A stretch of DNA of 62,768 nucleotides from M55B154 sp964486725 (lineage in GTDB: Bacteria > Spirochaetota > UBA4802 > UB4802), in the NCBI GenBank assembly GCA_964486725.1, contig CAZAOK010000008.1, positions 1 through 62,768 of the forward strand. Reading direction: 5' to 3'. Shown here in pieces: positions 32,114 to 43,190 of this stretch (its first letter is position 1; each line of letters begins with the position of its first letter). The notes below the pieces were generated by a model, which had not been told where the DNA came from, ran no database searches, and saw nothing but the letters and a program-made list of their open reading frames with translations. The position numbers were made by a program, and so were the translations under genes.

Positions 32114-35100
32114 ATGCAGAAACAAAAGAAAGTAATCAGCTTCGGAAAAATTGATCCAGGTATTACGCTTCCAAATCTTATTGATAATCAGGTCAGTTCT
32201 TATAAGTGGTTCTTGCAGCCGGACGTATCTGCGAGCAAACGGAAGAATCAGGGGCTGCAGGCCGTATTTACCGATACTTTCCCAATTGAAAGTCCACATG
32301 AGGATGTGGTTCTTGAATTCATTGAGTACGAATTCGGGGAACCCAAGTATTCTGAACTGGAATGCAAAGAACGTGATGTTACATATGCCACTCCGCTAAA
32401 AGCAACTATACGGCTTATTAAGAAAGACAGTATGGAAGTGCGTGAACAGTCAGTATACATGGGTGATATACCATTGATGACTGAAAGTGGAACATTCATC
32501 ATCAATGGTGCAGAACGTGTGGTTGTGAATCAGCTGCACAGGTCTCCGGGTATATTCTTCTTTTATGAAGAAAGTGAAAGAACATATAATGTAAGGGTAA
32601 TACCCGATCGGGGTTCGTGGCTTGAATTCGAGATGGATACCAAGGGACTTATTGTTTGCCGAATAGACCGAAAAAAGAAGTTTCCGGTTACCATACTGAT
32701 TAAAGCTCTCGGGTTTGAAACAAATGAAGAAGTGATAAAGCTTTTTTATGATACAAAAACAATAAAACTTACAAAAGAAGAGGCTTACGAAAGTCTTAAA
32801 AACAGGCGTGTAGCAGCAGATGTGGTGAGTGGAGAAACCGGAGAGGTTATTCTCGACGCTGGTGAACGCATCACCATAGACTCAATTGACACTCTTAAAG
32901 ATGAAAAGATAAAAGAAATTGAAGTAATTGAATTTCCTAACAATAAAGATGACGCATACTTGATAAATTCACTGGAAAAAGATGAATGCAAGAGCTCTGA
33001 GGAAGCACTTCTGAAACTTCATCAGATTGTCCGTCCTGGTGAACCGTCTAATATTGAAAACGCGAACAACGAGCTTTACAGGTTATTCTTCAATCCCAGG
33101 ACGTACAGTCTCGGGGGTGTTGGCAGGTATAAAATTAACCGGAAGTTCGGCTTCGAGATGGAAGATCGAGAAGAGGATACTCTTGTCACAGATGATATTG
33201 TCGCCACAGTTAAGTACATGTTATACCTGATCGCAGAGGTTGAAGGGTATGATGTAGATGATATTGATCACCTTGGTAACAGGCGAGTTCGTTCAGTTGG
33301 TGAGCTCATCATGAACCAGGTGAAGCTGGGTTTTCAAAGAATGGAACGTGTCATTAAGGAGCGCATGACAATTCAGGATCTTGACGTGGTGACTCCACAG
33401 GCATTGATAAGCATTAAGCCTATAACGGCTGTGATTAACGAATTTTTCGGTTCAAGCCAGTTGTCACAGTTTATGGATCAGACAAATCCCCTGTCCGAAC
33501 TTACACATAAGAGAAGGCTGAATGCCCTCGGACCTGGCGGATTGACAAGGGAAAGAGCGGGTTTTGAAGTGAGAGATGTACACCCTTCACATTATGGACG
33601 GATGTGTCCCATTGAGACACCTGAGGGGCCGAATATCGGACTTATCCTGTCTATGAGTACATATTCACGGATAAACGACTATGGCTTTCTTGAAACACCT
33701 TACAAGGTAGTAAAGAAAGGTGTGGTGACCAATGATATACAGTATCTTACCGCCGACCAGGAAGACAGGCATTTTATTGCCCAGGCAAACGCGCAAATAG
33801 ATGACAATAGAAAGTTTGTTAAATCAATCATTCCCTGCCGGCACAGGGGGGATTTCCCATACAAAAAACCCGAAGAGATTCAGTACATGGACGTGTCACC
33901 ACAGCAGATATTTTCAGTGTCCACCTGTCTTATACCATTTCTCGAACATGATGATGCTAACAGGGCACTCATGGGGTCAAACATGCAAAGGCAGGCCGTA
34001 CCATTGCTTGTGGAGGAGGCTCCGCTAGTGGGTACAGGCATGGAAAGGGCGGCGGCATACGATTCAGGTGTAATTATCATAGCACGCAGGGCGGGAGAAG
34101 TGGTGTACGCTGATGGGGCCCTGGTAAAGATCAAGACTTCAAGTGGTGATATTGATGAATACTGGTTGCAAAAATTCAAACGAACAAACCAGGGTACCTG
34201 TTTTAACCAGCGTCCTGCCGTGAGAAAGGGGCAAAAGATTAAGGCCGGTGATATTGTAGCAGACGGTCCTGCAACAGATAATGGAAGACTTGCCCTCGGT
34301 AAGAATATAATGGTAGCCTTTATGCCGTGGATGGGGTATAACTTTGAAGATGCAATACTCATATCTGAGAGGCTGGTAAGGGACGATACGTTTACATCTG
34401 TACATATAGAACAGTTCGAAATTGAAGCGCGTGAGACAAAACTTGGAAGGGAAGTCATCACCCGTGACATACCGAATCTCAGTGAGAAGGCTTTCAGAGA
34501 TCTTGATGCCGATGGTGTTGTACGTAATGGCGCTTATGTGGCACCAGGCGATATTCTTGTTGGGAAAGTAACCCCAAAGGGAGAGCAGGATCTCACCCCT
34601 GAATATAAATTACTTCATTCAATATTCGGCGAAAAGGCACGGGAGGTTCGTGACACTTCATTGCGCGTGCCAAACGGTGTTGAAGGGATCGTTGTTGATG
34701 TCAAGCGATTCAGCCGTGAAAACGGCGATGAACTGTCACCAGGTGTTGAAGAACTGGTTAAGGTGTACGTAGCGTCGAAACGAAAAATTTCTGTCGGTGA
34801 TAAAATGGCAGGACGTCATGGTAACAAGGGGGTTATATCAAGAATTGTTCCTGAATATGATCTGCCGTATCTGCCCGACGGAACACCGGTTGACATCGTG
34901 CTTAACCCGTTGTCAGTTCCTTCCCGAATGAACCTCGGTCAGCTGCTTGAAACTGAGCTTGGCTGGGCGGCAGGTGAGCTGGACATTCTCATTGAAACGC
35001 CAATATTTGACGGTGCAAAAGAACAGGATGTTCGTGATTATCTGAAAAAGGCGGGTCTTCCAGAGTCATGCAAAACTATTTTGTATGATGGAAGAACGGG

Positions 35101-35563
35101 TAAAGCATTTGAGAACGAAGTTATGGTAGGGCAGATTTATATGCTGAAACTGGCCCACATGATTGATGATAAAATACATGCTCGTTCAACAGGTCCTTAC
35201 TCGCTTGTTACACAGCAGCCGCTTGGTGGTAAGGCGCAGTTCGGCGGACAGCGGCTTGGAGAGATGGAGGTATGGGCACTTGAAGCATATGGTGCGGCAT
35301 ATACACTACAGGAACTTCTTACCGTCAAATCAGATGATATGCTCGGACGGGCAAGAATATACGAAGCAATCGTTAAAGGCATAAACACAACCACTCCCGG
35401 TATACCGGAATCGTTTAATGTTCTGATACAGGAGTTGCGTGGACTTGCCCTTGATGTGCGAATATATGATGACAAAAATAACGAAATAGGTCTATCAGAG
35501 TGGAGTGAAGGTTTCAGTAAAACTAAACGTAAGATCAAGCTGGACACTTTGGAGAACATATGA
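32114..35563 (+). CDS. rpoB: RNA polymerase beta subunit
   Basis: 1149 aa from the ATG giving MQKQKKVISFGKI; a GTG at 32072 adds 14 residues and cannot be excluded. Rifampicin region FFGSSQLSQFMDQTNPLSELTHKRRLNALGPGG (read in two pieces) has the sensitive-type residues at Q, D, H, R and S. PSHYGRMCPIETPEGPNIGL, NFEDAILISE, and GDKMAGRHGNKGV with its catalytic-site Lys and His follow. rpoC lies 66 bases downstream as a separate gene, not fused. Confidence 0.97.
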   Translation: MQKQKKVISFGKIDPGITLPNLIDNQVSSYKWFLQPDVSASKRKNQGLQAVFTDTFPIESPHEDVVLEFIEYEFGEPKYSELECKERDVTYATPLKATIRLIKKDSMEVREQSVYMGDIPLMTESGTFIINGAERVVVNQLHRSPGIFFFYEESERTYNVRVIPDRGSWLEFEMDTKGLIVCRIDRKKKFPVTILIKALGFETNEEVIKLFYDTKTIKLTKEEAYESLKNRRVAADVVSGETGEVILDAGERITIDSIDTLKDEKIKEIEVIEFPNNKDDAYLINSLEKDECKSSEEALLKLHQIVRPGEPSNIENANNELYRLFFNPRTYSLGGVGRYKINRKFGFEMEDREEDTLVTDDIVATVKYMLYLIAEVEGYDVDDIDHLGNRRVRSVGELIMNQVKLGFQRMERVIKERMTIQDLDVVTPQALISIKPITAVINEFFGSSQLSQFMDQTNPLSELTHKRRLNALGPGGLTRERAGFEVRDVHPSHYGRMCPIETPEGPNIGLILSMSTYSRINDYGFLETPYKVVKKGVVTNDIQYLTADQEDRHFIAQANAQIDDNRKFVKSIIPCRHRGDFPYKKPEEIQYMDVSPQQIFSVSTCLIPFLEHDDANRALMGSNMQRQAVPLLVEEAPLVGTGMERAAAYDSGVIIIARRAGEVVYADGALVKIKTSSGDIDEYWLQKFKRTNQGTCFNQRPAVRKGQKIKAGDIVADGPATDNGRLALGKNIMVAFMPWMGYNFEDAILISERLVRDDTFTSVHIEQFEIEARETKLGREVITRDIPNLSEKAFRDLDADGVVRNGAYVAPGDILVGKVTPKGEQDLTPEYKLLHSIFGEKAREVRDTSLRVPNGVEGIVVDVKRFSRENGDELSPGVEELVKVYVASKRKISVGDKMAGRHGNKGVISRIVPEYDLPYLPDGTPVDIVLNPLSVPSRMNLGQLLETELGWAAGELDILIETPIFDGAKEQDVRDYLKKAGLPESCKTILYDGRTGKAFENEVMVGQIYMLKLAHMIDDKIHARSTGPYSLVTQQPLGGKAQFGGQRLGEMEVWALEAYGAAYTLQELLTVKSDDMLGRARIYEAIVKGINTTTPGIPESFNVLIQELRGLALDVRIYDDKNNEIGLSEWSEGFSKTKRKIKLDTLENI

Positions 35564-35629
35564 TTGAAACTATGTGTACTTACCTTTAGAAGACTTGAAA
35601 AAATTTGATTAAAAGGTATGTGAGAATAT

Positions 35630-38600
35630 ATGATGAGAGATTTTAACGATTTCAATTCCATTCAGATTAAACTAGCATCACCCGACATGATCAGGGAATG
35701 GTCATATGGCGAGGTGAAGAAACCGGAAACCATCAACTACAGAACTTTAAAACCTGAGCGCGATGGTTTATTCTGTGAACGAATTTTTGGTACCACCAAG
35801 GAGTGGGAGTGTTACTGCGGAAAATTTAAGTCCATACGGTATAAAGGTGTTGTCTGTGACCGTTGTGGAGTTGAAGTAACACATTACAAGGTAAGAAGGG
35901 AACGTGGTGGGCATATCGAACTTGCCTGTCCGGTAGCTCATATATGGTATTATCGATCTGTACCATCGCGAGTTGGCCTTCTTCTTAACCTTACGGTGAA
36001 CGCACTGAAGTCAATATTGTATTATGAAAAGTATGTTGTCATTGACCCGGGTAATACCGAGTTGAAGATGGGTGAAATTATTGATGAAGACACGTTCAAT
36101 CATTATTACGAGACAGAAGGTGATACGTTCATAGCAGATATGGGGGCATCGGCAATAAAAGAAATGTTGCTGCGTCTTGATCTTGATGAAGAGTCACGTA
36201 ACCTTCGTGTGGAAATTGCTGATAACGAGTCCAAGGTTGACAGGAAGCTCATTAAACGGCTTGAGATCATTGAGTCATTCAGGGATTCCGGTAATAAACC
36301 CGAGTGGATGGTATTGGATACTATTCCCGTCATCCCCCCCGAACTCAGACCAATGGTACAGCTTGACGGTGGACGGTTCGCAACCTCAGACCTCAATGAT
36401 CTTTACAGGCGGGTTATAAACAGAAACAACAGGCTCAAAAGACTGCTTATGCTGCGTGCGCCTGATATTATTGTACGTAATGAGAAACGGATGCTGCAGG
36501 AAGCAGTTGATGCCCTGTTTGACAACAGCAGGAGAAAGAGGGCCGTAAAAGGAAAGGCTAACAGGCCTCTGAAATCTCTAAGCGATATGCTGAAAGGTAA
36601 GCAGGGCCGCTTTCGACAGAATCTTCTGGGAAAACGAGTCGATTATTCAGGACGATCAGTAATTGTTGTCGGCCCCGAATTAAAAATATACCAGTGCGGT
36701 CTACCGAAGAAAATGGCTATCGAGTTGTTCAAGCCTTTTATAATGAAAAGGCTTGTAGATAACTTGTATGTTCAAAATATAAAATCCGCAAAAAAGATGG
36801 TGGAAAACGAAAGACCAGAGGTTTGGGAAGTTCTTGAAGAGGTGATTGCCGAACATCCGGTGCTTTTGAACAGGGCACCAACCCTTCATCGACTTGGCAT
36901 CCAGGCCTTCGAACCCGTACTTGTAGAAGGGAAAGCAATAAAGCTGCATCCACTGGTATGTCACGCGTATAACGCCGACTTTGATGGTGACCAGATGGCA
37001 GTACATGTCCCTCTTTCACCTCGGGCACAAATAGAATGCTGGACCTTGATGCTTTCGGCAAACAACCTGCTGTCTCCGGCGAATGGCCAGCCAATAGTGA
37101 CACCAACACAGGATATAGTGCTTGGTATTTATTACCTGACATCTGAATTCGGTGAAGAAGTTGAACATATGCCAATGTTTGATAACGATGCTGATCTTAC
37201 CAGGGCTGTTGATTACGGTCAGGTCAAGATGCGTTCCAAAATCAAATACCTGGTTGGTGATGAATTCATAGTTACTACCCCCGGAAGAATTATTTTTAAT
37301 GAAATTTTACCGGAAGGATATCCATATGTGAATTACACTGTAAACGATAAGGAAGTGGCTGCGATAATATCAAAGATATTCAGGGAACATGGTCCTAACG
37401 CTACCGTACAGGTGCTGGATGCTATTAAGGAGACCGGTTACAAATACGGTACACTGTTTGGTCCAACTATTTCGATGTCTGATATAAAGATACCTGAAGA
37501 AAAAAGCAGTTTTATTGCGCAGGGTGACAAGAAACTTGAAAGTATAGAGAATGAATATCGAAATGGATATATAACAAACGAGGAAAGGTACAACAGGGTT
37601 ATTGACCTCTGGACAAAGACTAATGAAGAAGTAACGGATATCATGTTTCAGGAAATGTCAAGCGATGCTGAAGGTTTTAACCCAATATATATAATGGCCC
37701 AGTCCGGTGCAAGGGGAAGCAAACAACAGATTCGTCAGCTGGCTGGAATGCGTGGTTTAATGGCAAAACCAAGCGGTGAAATTATTGACGTTCCTATTCG
37801 CGCGAACTTTAAAGAAGGATTAACGGTACTGGAATATTTTATTTCAACCAACGGTGCGCGAAAAGGTCTCGCGGATACCGCACTTAAAACCGCGGATGCG
37901 GGATATCTTACAAGAAGACTTGTTGATATCGCGCAGGATGTTGTAATTAACATGGTGGACTGTAATACCACTGTTGGTATAGACGTGTATCCCATAAAAG
38001 AAGGTGACGAGGTGATCGAATCACTTGGCGCCCGTGTGCTTGGAAGAACTCTTCTGTATGATCTAATTCATCCGGTCAACAAGGAAGTGATATGTGGCGC
38101 TGACGAGATAATTGATGAAGAAACAGCCCAGATAATTGATGAGTTGGACATAGACTCTATTGAAATCCGATCTGTACTTACATGTGAGGCACGTCATGGA
38201 GTATGTGCCAAGTGTTACGGTCGAAACCTTGCCAACGCCAGGGCTGTTGATAATGGCGAAGCAGTTGGCATTATTGCGGCACAGTCAATCGGACAGCCAG
38301 GTACACAGCTGACGATGCGTACCTTCCATATAGGTGGTATCGCATCACGGTCAGTAGAAGAGAGCGAAGTTCGGCTTAATTACCCCATTTACATAAAAGA
38401 ACTCACCTTTAAGACTGTAAAAGCGCAGGACGAAGAAGGAAACAGGAAAACAATTTCTGTGCGACGGGGATATATCGTCGTTCAGAGAATAATTGACGAA
38501 ATTTCGATAAAAACTGACTGGGAAGTGCTGGTGCAGGATGGAGAGAAAGTGTACAGTGGTACACCAATAATCAAGAAGCCAGATGAAAGCACCATTAATG

Positions 38601-39844
38601 CTACACATTCAGGTATATCCAAGCTGGACAAGAAGAAGCTGTACATTCTTGGTGATTCACATATGATACCGATCAATGTAGGTGCTGAAATCAACGTTAA
38701 GGCTGAAAAATTTTACGAGGTTGATCCTTCAACCGGAAAAACTGAAGCACTGGTAACCTTTGATCCATGGTTTGAGCCGATCCTTACAGAAATTAATGGT
38801 AAGGTGGGATTCGTTGATGTTGAGTTAAATAAGAGTCTTCGGGAAGAGATCGATCCGCAAACAAACCAGACAAAGCGTGTAATTGTAGAGTATAAAACTG
38901 AGAAGTTGCAGCCAATGATCGAGATACATGGTTCTGGTGAGGAAGTTAATACATATCTTCTCCCAAAGGGAGCGCATCTTAACGTGGAAGATGGCCAGAC
39001 TGTAAAGGCAGGTAATGTTCTTGCCAAGATTCCAAGAGAAGTAGCAAAAACAAAGGACATCACCGGTGGTCTTCCAAGGGTTGCCGAGCTGTTCGAGGCA
39101 AGATCGCCAAGAGATTCTGCTACACTGAGTGAAATTGACGGAACCGTAAGAATTGGTGATACAACAAAGAATAAACGAAAAATAATTGTTACTGCTGAGG
39201 ATGGAACAACCAAGGAATATTCAATACCTGCATCAAAGTTCCTGCGGGTACAAGATGGAGACTGGATAAATAAAGGGGAGAAGGTTGATGATGGTTCAAT
39301 TGATCCCCACGATATTTTAAAGATCAAGGGCCCACGTGAGCTTCAGAAATTCCTTGTGAATGAGATACAGGAGGTTTACAGGCTTCAGGGTGTTATAATC
39401 GATGATAAGCACATTGAGGTTATTGTTCGCCAGATGCTTAGAAAAGTAAGAATTACGGATCCTGGTGATACAAGCTTTGTAATCGAGCAGATAGTGGATA
39501 AGTTTGATTTTATTGATGAGAATAAGAGGGTGGTAGAAGAAGGTGGTAAACCTTCAACTGCGATGCCAATTCTAATGGGTATTACCAAGTCGGCTCTTAA
39601 TACCGAGTCATTTATATCTGCTGCCTCATTCCAGGAAACAACCAAGGTTCTTACCGATGCGGCAATTAAAGGTAAGGTAGACCAGTTGCGAGGTCTGAAG
39701 GAGAACGTTATTATCGGACATCTCATACCTGCCGGTACAGGAGTCAAAGATTACCAGAGGGTTGAGGTGTACCAGGATAAACCTGGAGACCTTGAGGGTA
39801 TGGTGGAAGAGGGAAAACAGGAAGAAGTTCCAACTGAAAGCTAA
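35630..39844 (+). CDS. rpoC: RNA polymerase beta' subunit
   Basis: 1404 aa; ATG 35630 or 35633. Zinc fingers: C residues in ECYCGKF and VVCDRCGVEV at the N-terminus, and CEARHGVCAKCYGRNLAN in the middle. The catalytic Mg site is NADFDGDQMAVH. The bridge-helix and trigger-loop part is seen around QSIGQPGTQLTMRTFHIGG. The acidic C-terminus ends in EEGKQEEVPTES. No self-splicing insertion. Confidence 0.97.
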   Translation: MMRDFNDFNSIQIKLASPDMIREWSYGEVKKPETINYRTLKPERDGLFCERIFGTTKEWECYCGKFKSIRYKGVVCDRCGVEVTHYKVRRERGGHIELACPVAHIWYYRSVPSRVGLLLNLTVNALKSILYYEKYVVIDPGNTELKMGEIIDEDTFNHYYETEGDTFIADMGASAIKEMLLRLDLDEESRNLRVEIADNESKVDRKLIKRLEIIESFRDSGNKPEWMVLDTIPVIPPELRPMVQLDGGRFATSDLNDLYRRVINRNNRLKRLLMLRAPDIIVRNEKRMLQEAVDALFDNSRRKRAVKGKANRPLKSLSDMLKGKQGRFRQNLLGKRVDYSGRSVIVVGPELKIYQCGLPKKMAIELFKPFIMKRLVDNLYVQNIKSAKKMVENERPEVWEVLEEVIAEHPVLLNRAPTLHRLGIQAFEPVLVEGKAIKLHPLVCHAYNADFDGDQMAVHVPLSPRAQIECWTLMLSANNLLSPANGQPIVTPTQDIVLGIYYLTSEFGEEVEHMPMFDNDADLTRAVDYGQVKMRSKIKYLVGDEFIVTTPGRIIFNEILPEGYPYVNYTVNDKEVAAIISKIFREHGPNATVQVLDAIKETGYKYGTLFGPTISMSDIKIPEEKSSFIAQGDKKLESIENEYRNGYITNEERYNRVIDLWTKTNEEVTDIMFQEMSSDAEGFNPIYIMAQSGARGSKQQIRQLAGMRGLMAKPSGEIIDVPIRANFKEGLTVLEYFISTNGARKGLADTALKTADAGYLTRRLVDIAQDVVINMVDCNTTVGIDVYPIKEGDEVIESLGARVLGRTLLYDLIHPVNKEVICGADEIIDEETAQIIDELDIDSIEIRSVLTCEARHGVCAKCYGRNLANARAVDNGEAVGIIAAQSIGQPGTQLTMRTFHIGGIASRSVEESEVRLNYPIYIKELTFKTVKAQDEEGNRKTISVRRGYIVVQRIIDEISIKTDWEVLVQDGEKVYSGTPIIKKPDESTINATHSGISKLDKKKLYILGDSHMIPINVGAEINVKAEKFYEVDPSTGKTEALVTFDPWFEPILTEINGKVGFVDVELNKSLREEIDPQTNQTKRVIVEYKTEKLQPMIEIHGSGEEVNTYLLPKGAHLNVEDGQTVKAGNVLAKIPREVAKTKDITGGLPRVAELFEARSPRDSATLSEIDGTVRIGDTTKNKRKIIVTAEDGTTKEYSIPASKFLRVQDGDWINKGEKVDDGSIDPHDILKIKGPRELQKFLVNEIQEVYRLQGVIIDDKHIEVIVRQMLRKVRITDPGDTSFVIEQIVDKFDFIDENKRVVEEGGKPSTAMPILMGITKSALNTESFISAASFQETTKVLTDAAIKGKVDQLRGLKENVIIGHLIPAGTGVKDYQRVEVYQDKPGDLEGMVEEGKQEEVPTES

Positions 39845-39890
39845 TTTTTCTTGACAAAAAACGGGGCTGCGAAGCATATACCAGTAAACT

Positions 39891-39918
39891 TTGATATATG
39901 TGTTGCAAAACCTATATA
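39891..39918 (+). promoter_or_regulatory. Promoter before rpsL
   Basis: TTGATA (39891-39896) and TATATA (39913-39918) are 16 bases apart, 26 bases before the rpsL ATG. A second TTGACA (39851-39856) with CATATA 18 bases further on could be an additional promoter. Confidence 0.5.
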
Positions 39919-39943
39919 GAATTAAGGATATAAAGGAGCACAA

Positions 39944-40318
39944 ATGCCTACTATTAATCAGTTGATTCGAAAGGGGAGAAAGAGTAGATCCAACAAATCA
40001 AAATCCCCGGCTTTAAAGCAATGTCCCCAGAAGCGGGGAGTGTGCACAAGGGTTATGACTGTGACGCCCAAGAAACCTAACTCCGCGTTGAGAAAGGTTG
40101 CCCGTGTGCGTCTGACAAATGGAATAGAGGTAACCGCTTATATTCCCGGAGTAGGGCATAACCTGCAGGAGCACTCAGCGGTTCTTGTGAGAGGCGGACG
40201 AGTTAAAGACATTCCAGGTGTTCGTTATCATATCGTTCGTGGTGCACTTGATTCCCTGGGTGTTGAAGACAGAAGAAAGAGCAGATCTAAATATGGAACG
40301 AAAAGGCCCAAGGCATAA
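39944..40318 (+). CDS. rpsL: 30S ribosomal protein S12
   Basis: 124 aa. Decoding-centre blocks VTPKKPNSALRKVARVRL and VRGGRVKDIPGVRYHIVRG are intact, with Lys at both positions where streptomycin resistance changes occur, so a sensitive allele is expected. AAAGGAG precedes the ATG. rpsG follows after 37 bases. Confidence 0.97.
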   Translation: MPTINQLIRKGRKSRSNKSKSPALKQCPQKRGVCTRVMTVTPKKPNSALRKVARVRLTNGIEVTAYIPGVGHNLQEHSAVLVRGGRVKDIPGVRYHIVRGALDSLGVEDRRKSRSKYGTKRPKA

Positions 40319-40355
40319 TACCGGGATATTAACTGAGGGGTAAAGAGGTTAGAGC

Positions 40356-40826
40356 ATGTCACGAAGGAGAAGACCAGCCAAAAGAGATATACTGCCAGAT
40401 CCGAAATTTGGTAGTAAGTTGGTAACGAAATTTGTAAACTGCATGATGTTGCAGGGAAAAAAAGGTGTTTCTGAGACAATTTTTTATAAGGCAATGGACA
40501 TACTTGCCGAAAAGACACAGAAAGAACCTGTTGAAGTATTCCAGGCGTCACTTGAAAACGTTAAACCTCAGGTTGAAGTTAAGTCACGTCGAGTTGGTGG
40601 AGCCACTTACCAGGTTCCGGTTGAGATCAGACCGGAAAGAAGGCAGGCCCTGGCTATACGCTGGATTATTAACTATTCACGGGCAAGAGGTGAAAAGACC
40701 ATGTATCAGCGTCTTGCAGGTGAGCTTATGGATGCGTATAATAACACAGGTTCAACAATTAAGAAAAAAGAAGATACCCATAAAATGGCAGAAGCTAACA
40801 AGGCATTTGCGCATTATAAGTGGTAG
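40356..40826 (+). CDS. rpsG: 30S ribosomal protein S7
   Basis: 156 aa. Begins MSRRRRPAKRDILPDPKFGS and holds QASLENVKPQVEVKSRRVGGATYQVPVEI (in pieces) and the C-terminal KKEDTHKMAEANKAFAHYKW-type tail. Primary binder of the 16S 3' domain. A strong terminator follows, separating it from fusA. Confidence 0.96.
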   Translation: MSRRRRPAKRDILPDPKFGSKLVTKFVNCMMLQGKKGVSETIFYKAMDILAEKTQKEPVEVFQASLENVKPQVEVKSRRVGGATYQVPVEIRPERRQALAIRWIINYSRARGEKTMYQRLAGELMDAYNNTGSTIKKKEDTHKMAEANKAFAHYKW

Positions 40827-40858
40827 AAACAATTATAATGTATTTATTTATACCTTTT

Positions 40859-40884
40859 AATACCAGGGCAGATACCCTGGTATT
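40859..40884 (+). terminator. Terminator between rpsG and fusA
   Basis: AATACCAGGG (40859-40868) pairs with CCCTGGTATT (40875-40884) around a 6-base loop; TTTGGTATTTT follows. It splits the classic str operon after rpsG. Confidence 0.78.
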
Positions 40885-40978
40885 TGGTATTTTATGATAA
40901 TCTAAAGAAGATATATATATATTACTACTTAGGTGAAAAGTGGTAAAGAATAAGAATTGAATACACCAGGTGCAGGTT

Positions 40979-43069
40979 ATGGGACGAGAACTTCCGTTAC
41001 ATAGAACACGAAATATAGGTATCATGGCCCATATCGATGCGGGCAAAACCACTCTTACAGAGAGAATACTGTTTTATACAGGTAAAACCCACAAGATTGG
41101 AGAGGTGCATGAGGGCACCGCCGAAATGGACTGGATGCAGCAGGAGAAAGAGCGTGGTATTACCATCACTGCTGCCGCGACAACCACTTCCTGGAAAAAT
41201 ACACGTATTAATATCATTGATACCCCGGGGCATGTGGATTTTACCGTAGAAGTTGAGCGGAGCCTGAGAGTTCTTGATGCTGCAGTAGCAGTATTTGACG
41301 CCGTTGCCGGTGTAGAACCACAATCAGAAAAGGTCTGGAGGCAGGCTGACCGGTATCATATTCCAAGGATGTGTTTCGTAAATAAGATGGACAGGATGGG
41401 TGCCGATTTCGAACGATGTCTTGAAATGATCGAAAAGAAGTTATTTGCTACACCGCTCCCATTACAGTTGCCTATCGGGAAAGAAGAGGGATTCAGAGGT
41501 GTAGTAGACCTGATATCGATGAAAGCGTTTGTGTGGAGTGAAGAAGGTACAGGGGAAAAATTTGAAACGGAAAATGTTCCCGACGATGTAATGGAAAAAG
41601 CCTCTCTATACAGGGAACGAATGATTGAGTTGCTGGCAGAACATGATGATACATTGATGGAGAAGTTTATTGAAGGTGGAGATGCTGACGAAGAAGAGAT
41701 AAAAGAAGCAATAAGAAAGGTTACACTGACCTCACAGCTTTTCCCGGTCTTTTGCGGGAGTGCTCTCAAAAACAAGGGAGTACAACATGTTCTGGATGGT
41801 GTAGTGGATTATTTCCCATCACCAAGGGATGTAACTGCTATCAGGGGTTTTGACCCGGAAGATCACGAGAAGCTAATAGAGCGACATCCGGACGACAAAG
41901 AACCTTTTTGTGCCCTTGCATTTAAAATTAGATCTGATACATACGTGGGTAAATTATGCTATATACGGGTTTATTCAGGGCACATTGAAACAGGAAAACA
42001 GGTTTTGAATGTTGACAAGGGAAAAAAAGAACGGATTGGCAGAATCCTGCGAATGCACGCAGATGACAGGGAGGATATCAAGGAGATATATTCTGGAGAT
42101 ATTGTTGCGCTCGTAGGGATGAAGACCGTTCAGACGGGTGATACAATTACGGATACAGAAAATCCGGTTCTGCTTGAAAAAATGGAATTTCCTGTTCCCG
42201 TAATATCAGTGGCAATTGAGCCAAGAACCAAGGCAGACCAGGAGAAGCTTAACAATTCTCTGGAACGCTTGCAGGATGAGGATCCTACCTTTATAGTGAA
42301 AACTGATCCGGATACAGGACAAACCCTCATTTCCGGCATGGGAGAGCTGCATCTTGAGATTATCATCGATCGGCTTAAGAATGAATTCAATGTTCAGGCT
42401 AATGTGGGTAATCCACAGGTTTCTTACAAGGAAACAATAACAACCAATGCGGTTGCCGAGCATACTTTCGAGAAGGAAATTGCCGGGAAATTACAATATG
42501 GCAACGTGACAGTTGAAGTAGAACCGATGGAGCCTGGTGCAGGTTTTCTTTTTGAGAATAAATCTACAGGCGTACAAATTCCGGAAGAATACGCGGGCAT
42601 TATTGAAGAAGGCTTCAAGGATGCAATGATGTCCGGTGTTATCGCCGGATATGAGTTGATGAATATTAAGGCAATGCTCAAGGATGCTAAATACCGGGAA
42701 GGTGAATCAGATGCAAATGCTTATCGCATAGCAGCAGGTATTGCGTTTAAAGAAGCAGTTGAGAAGGCGAAACCTACCCTCCTTGAGCCGATAATGGACC
42801 TCGAGGTGGTGGTGCCGGATGAATATACCGGTGAAATAATAAATGACTTGAACTCCAGGAGAGGAAAAATTGAAAGCATTGATATGCGGGGACAATTGAA
42901 GGTTATTGATGCAACTGTACCATTGTCAGAAGTTTTCGGATATGCCACCAGTGTCAGATCTTTAAGCCAGGGCCGGGCATCACATTCACTTCAATTCAGC
43001 AAGTATGATCTTGTGCCGCAAAATGTGATGGAGCAGATACTTGCACGGTTTTCAGGCAGATACTATTGA
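40979..43069 (+). CDS. fusA: Elongation factor G
   Basis: 696 aa from ATG 40979; GTG 40970 is an alternative. G1 is AHIDAGKTTLTERIL, G2 lies in EKERGITITAAATT, G3 is DTPGHVDFTVEVE and G4 is NKMDRMGADF; domains II-V follow, with domain IV DGSY-type loop region near the EKEIAGKLQYGNV block. It moves tRNA and mRNA after peptide transfer. Preceded by the rpsG terminator, so it has its own promoter in the 40885-40978 gap. Confidence 0.97.
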   Translation: MGRELPLHRTRNIGIMAHIDAGKTTLTERILFYTGKTHKIGEVHEGTAEMDWMQQEKERGITITAAATTTSWKNTRINIIDTPGHVDFTVEVERSLRVLDAAVAVFDAVAGVEPQSEKVWRQADRYHIPRMCFVNKMDRMGADFERCLEMIEKKLFATPLPLQLPIGKEEGFRGVVDLISMKAFVWSEEGTGEKFETENVPDDVMEKASLYRERMIELLAEHDDTLMEKFIEGGDADEEEIKEAIRKVTLTSQLFPVFCGSALKNKGVQHVLDGVVDYFPSPRDVTAIRGFDPEDHEKLIERHPDDKEPFCALAFKIRSDTYVGKLCYIRVYSGHIETGKQVLNVDKGKKERIGRILRMHADDREDIKEIYSGDIVALVGMKTVQTGDTITDTENPVLLEKMEFPVPVISVAIEPRTKADQEKLNNSLERLQDEDPTFIVKTDPDTGQTLISGMGELHLEIIIDRLKNEFNVQANVGNPQVSYKETITTNAVAEHTFEKEIAGKLQYGNVTVEVEPMEPGAGFLFENKSTGVQIPEEYAGIIEEGFKDAMMSGVIAGYELMNIKAMLKDAKYREGESDANAYRIAAGIAFKEAVEKAKPTLLEPIMDLEVVVPDEYTGEIINDLNSRRGKIESIDMRGQLKVIDATVPLSEVFGYATSVRSLSQGRASHSLQFSKYDLVPQNVMEQILARFSGRYY

Positions 43070-43190
43070 AAATGCATAAAATTATTTGATAAAATCTGCT
43101 ATTGTGTTACTTTCATAGTACTGAACGGAAATTAAATATATAGTGGGCCGGTAATTCCATGTAAAAATTCTTTTATGCGGAATTAATTGG

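Noticed and set aside
38713..39327. Minus-strand frame of 204 codons inside rpoC
   Set aside because: Antisense shadow of rpoC with Ser/Ile-rich, low-quality composition.
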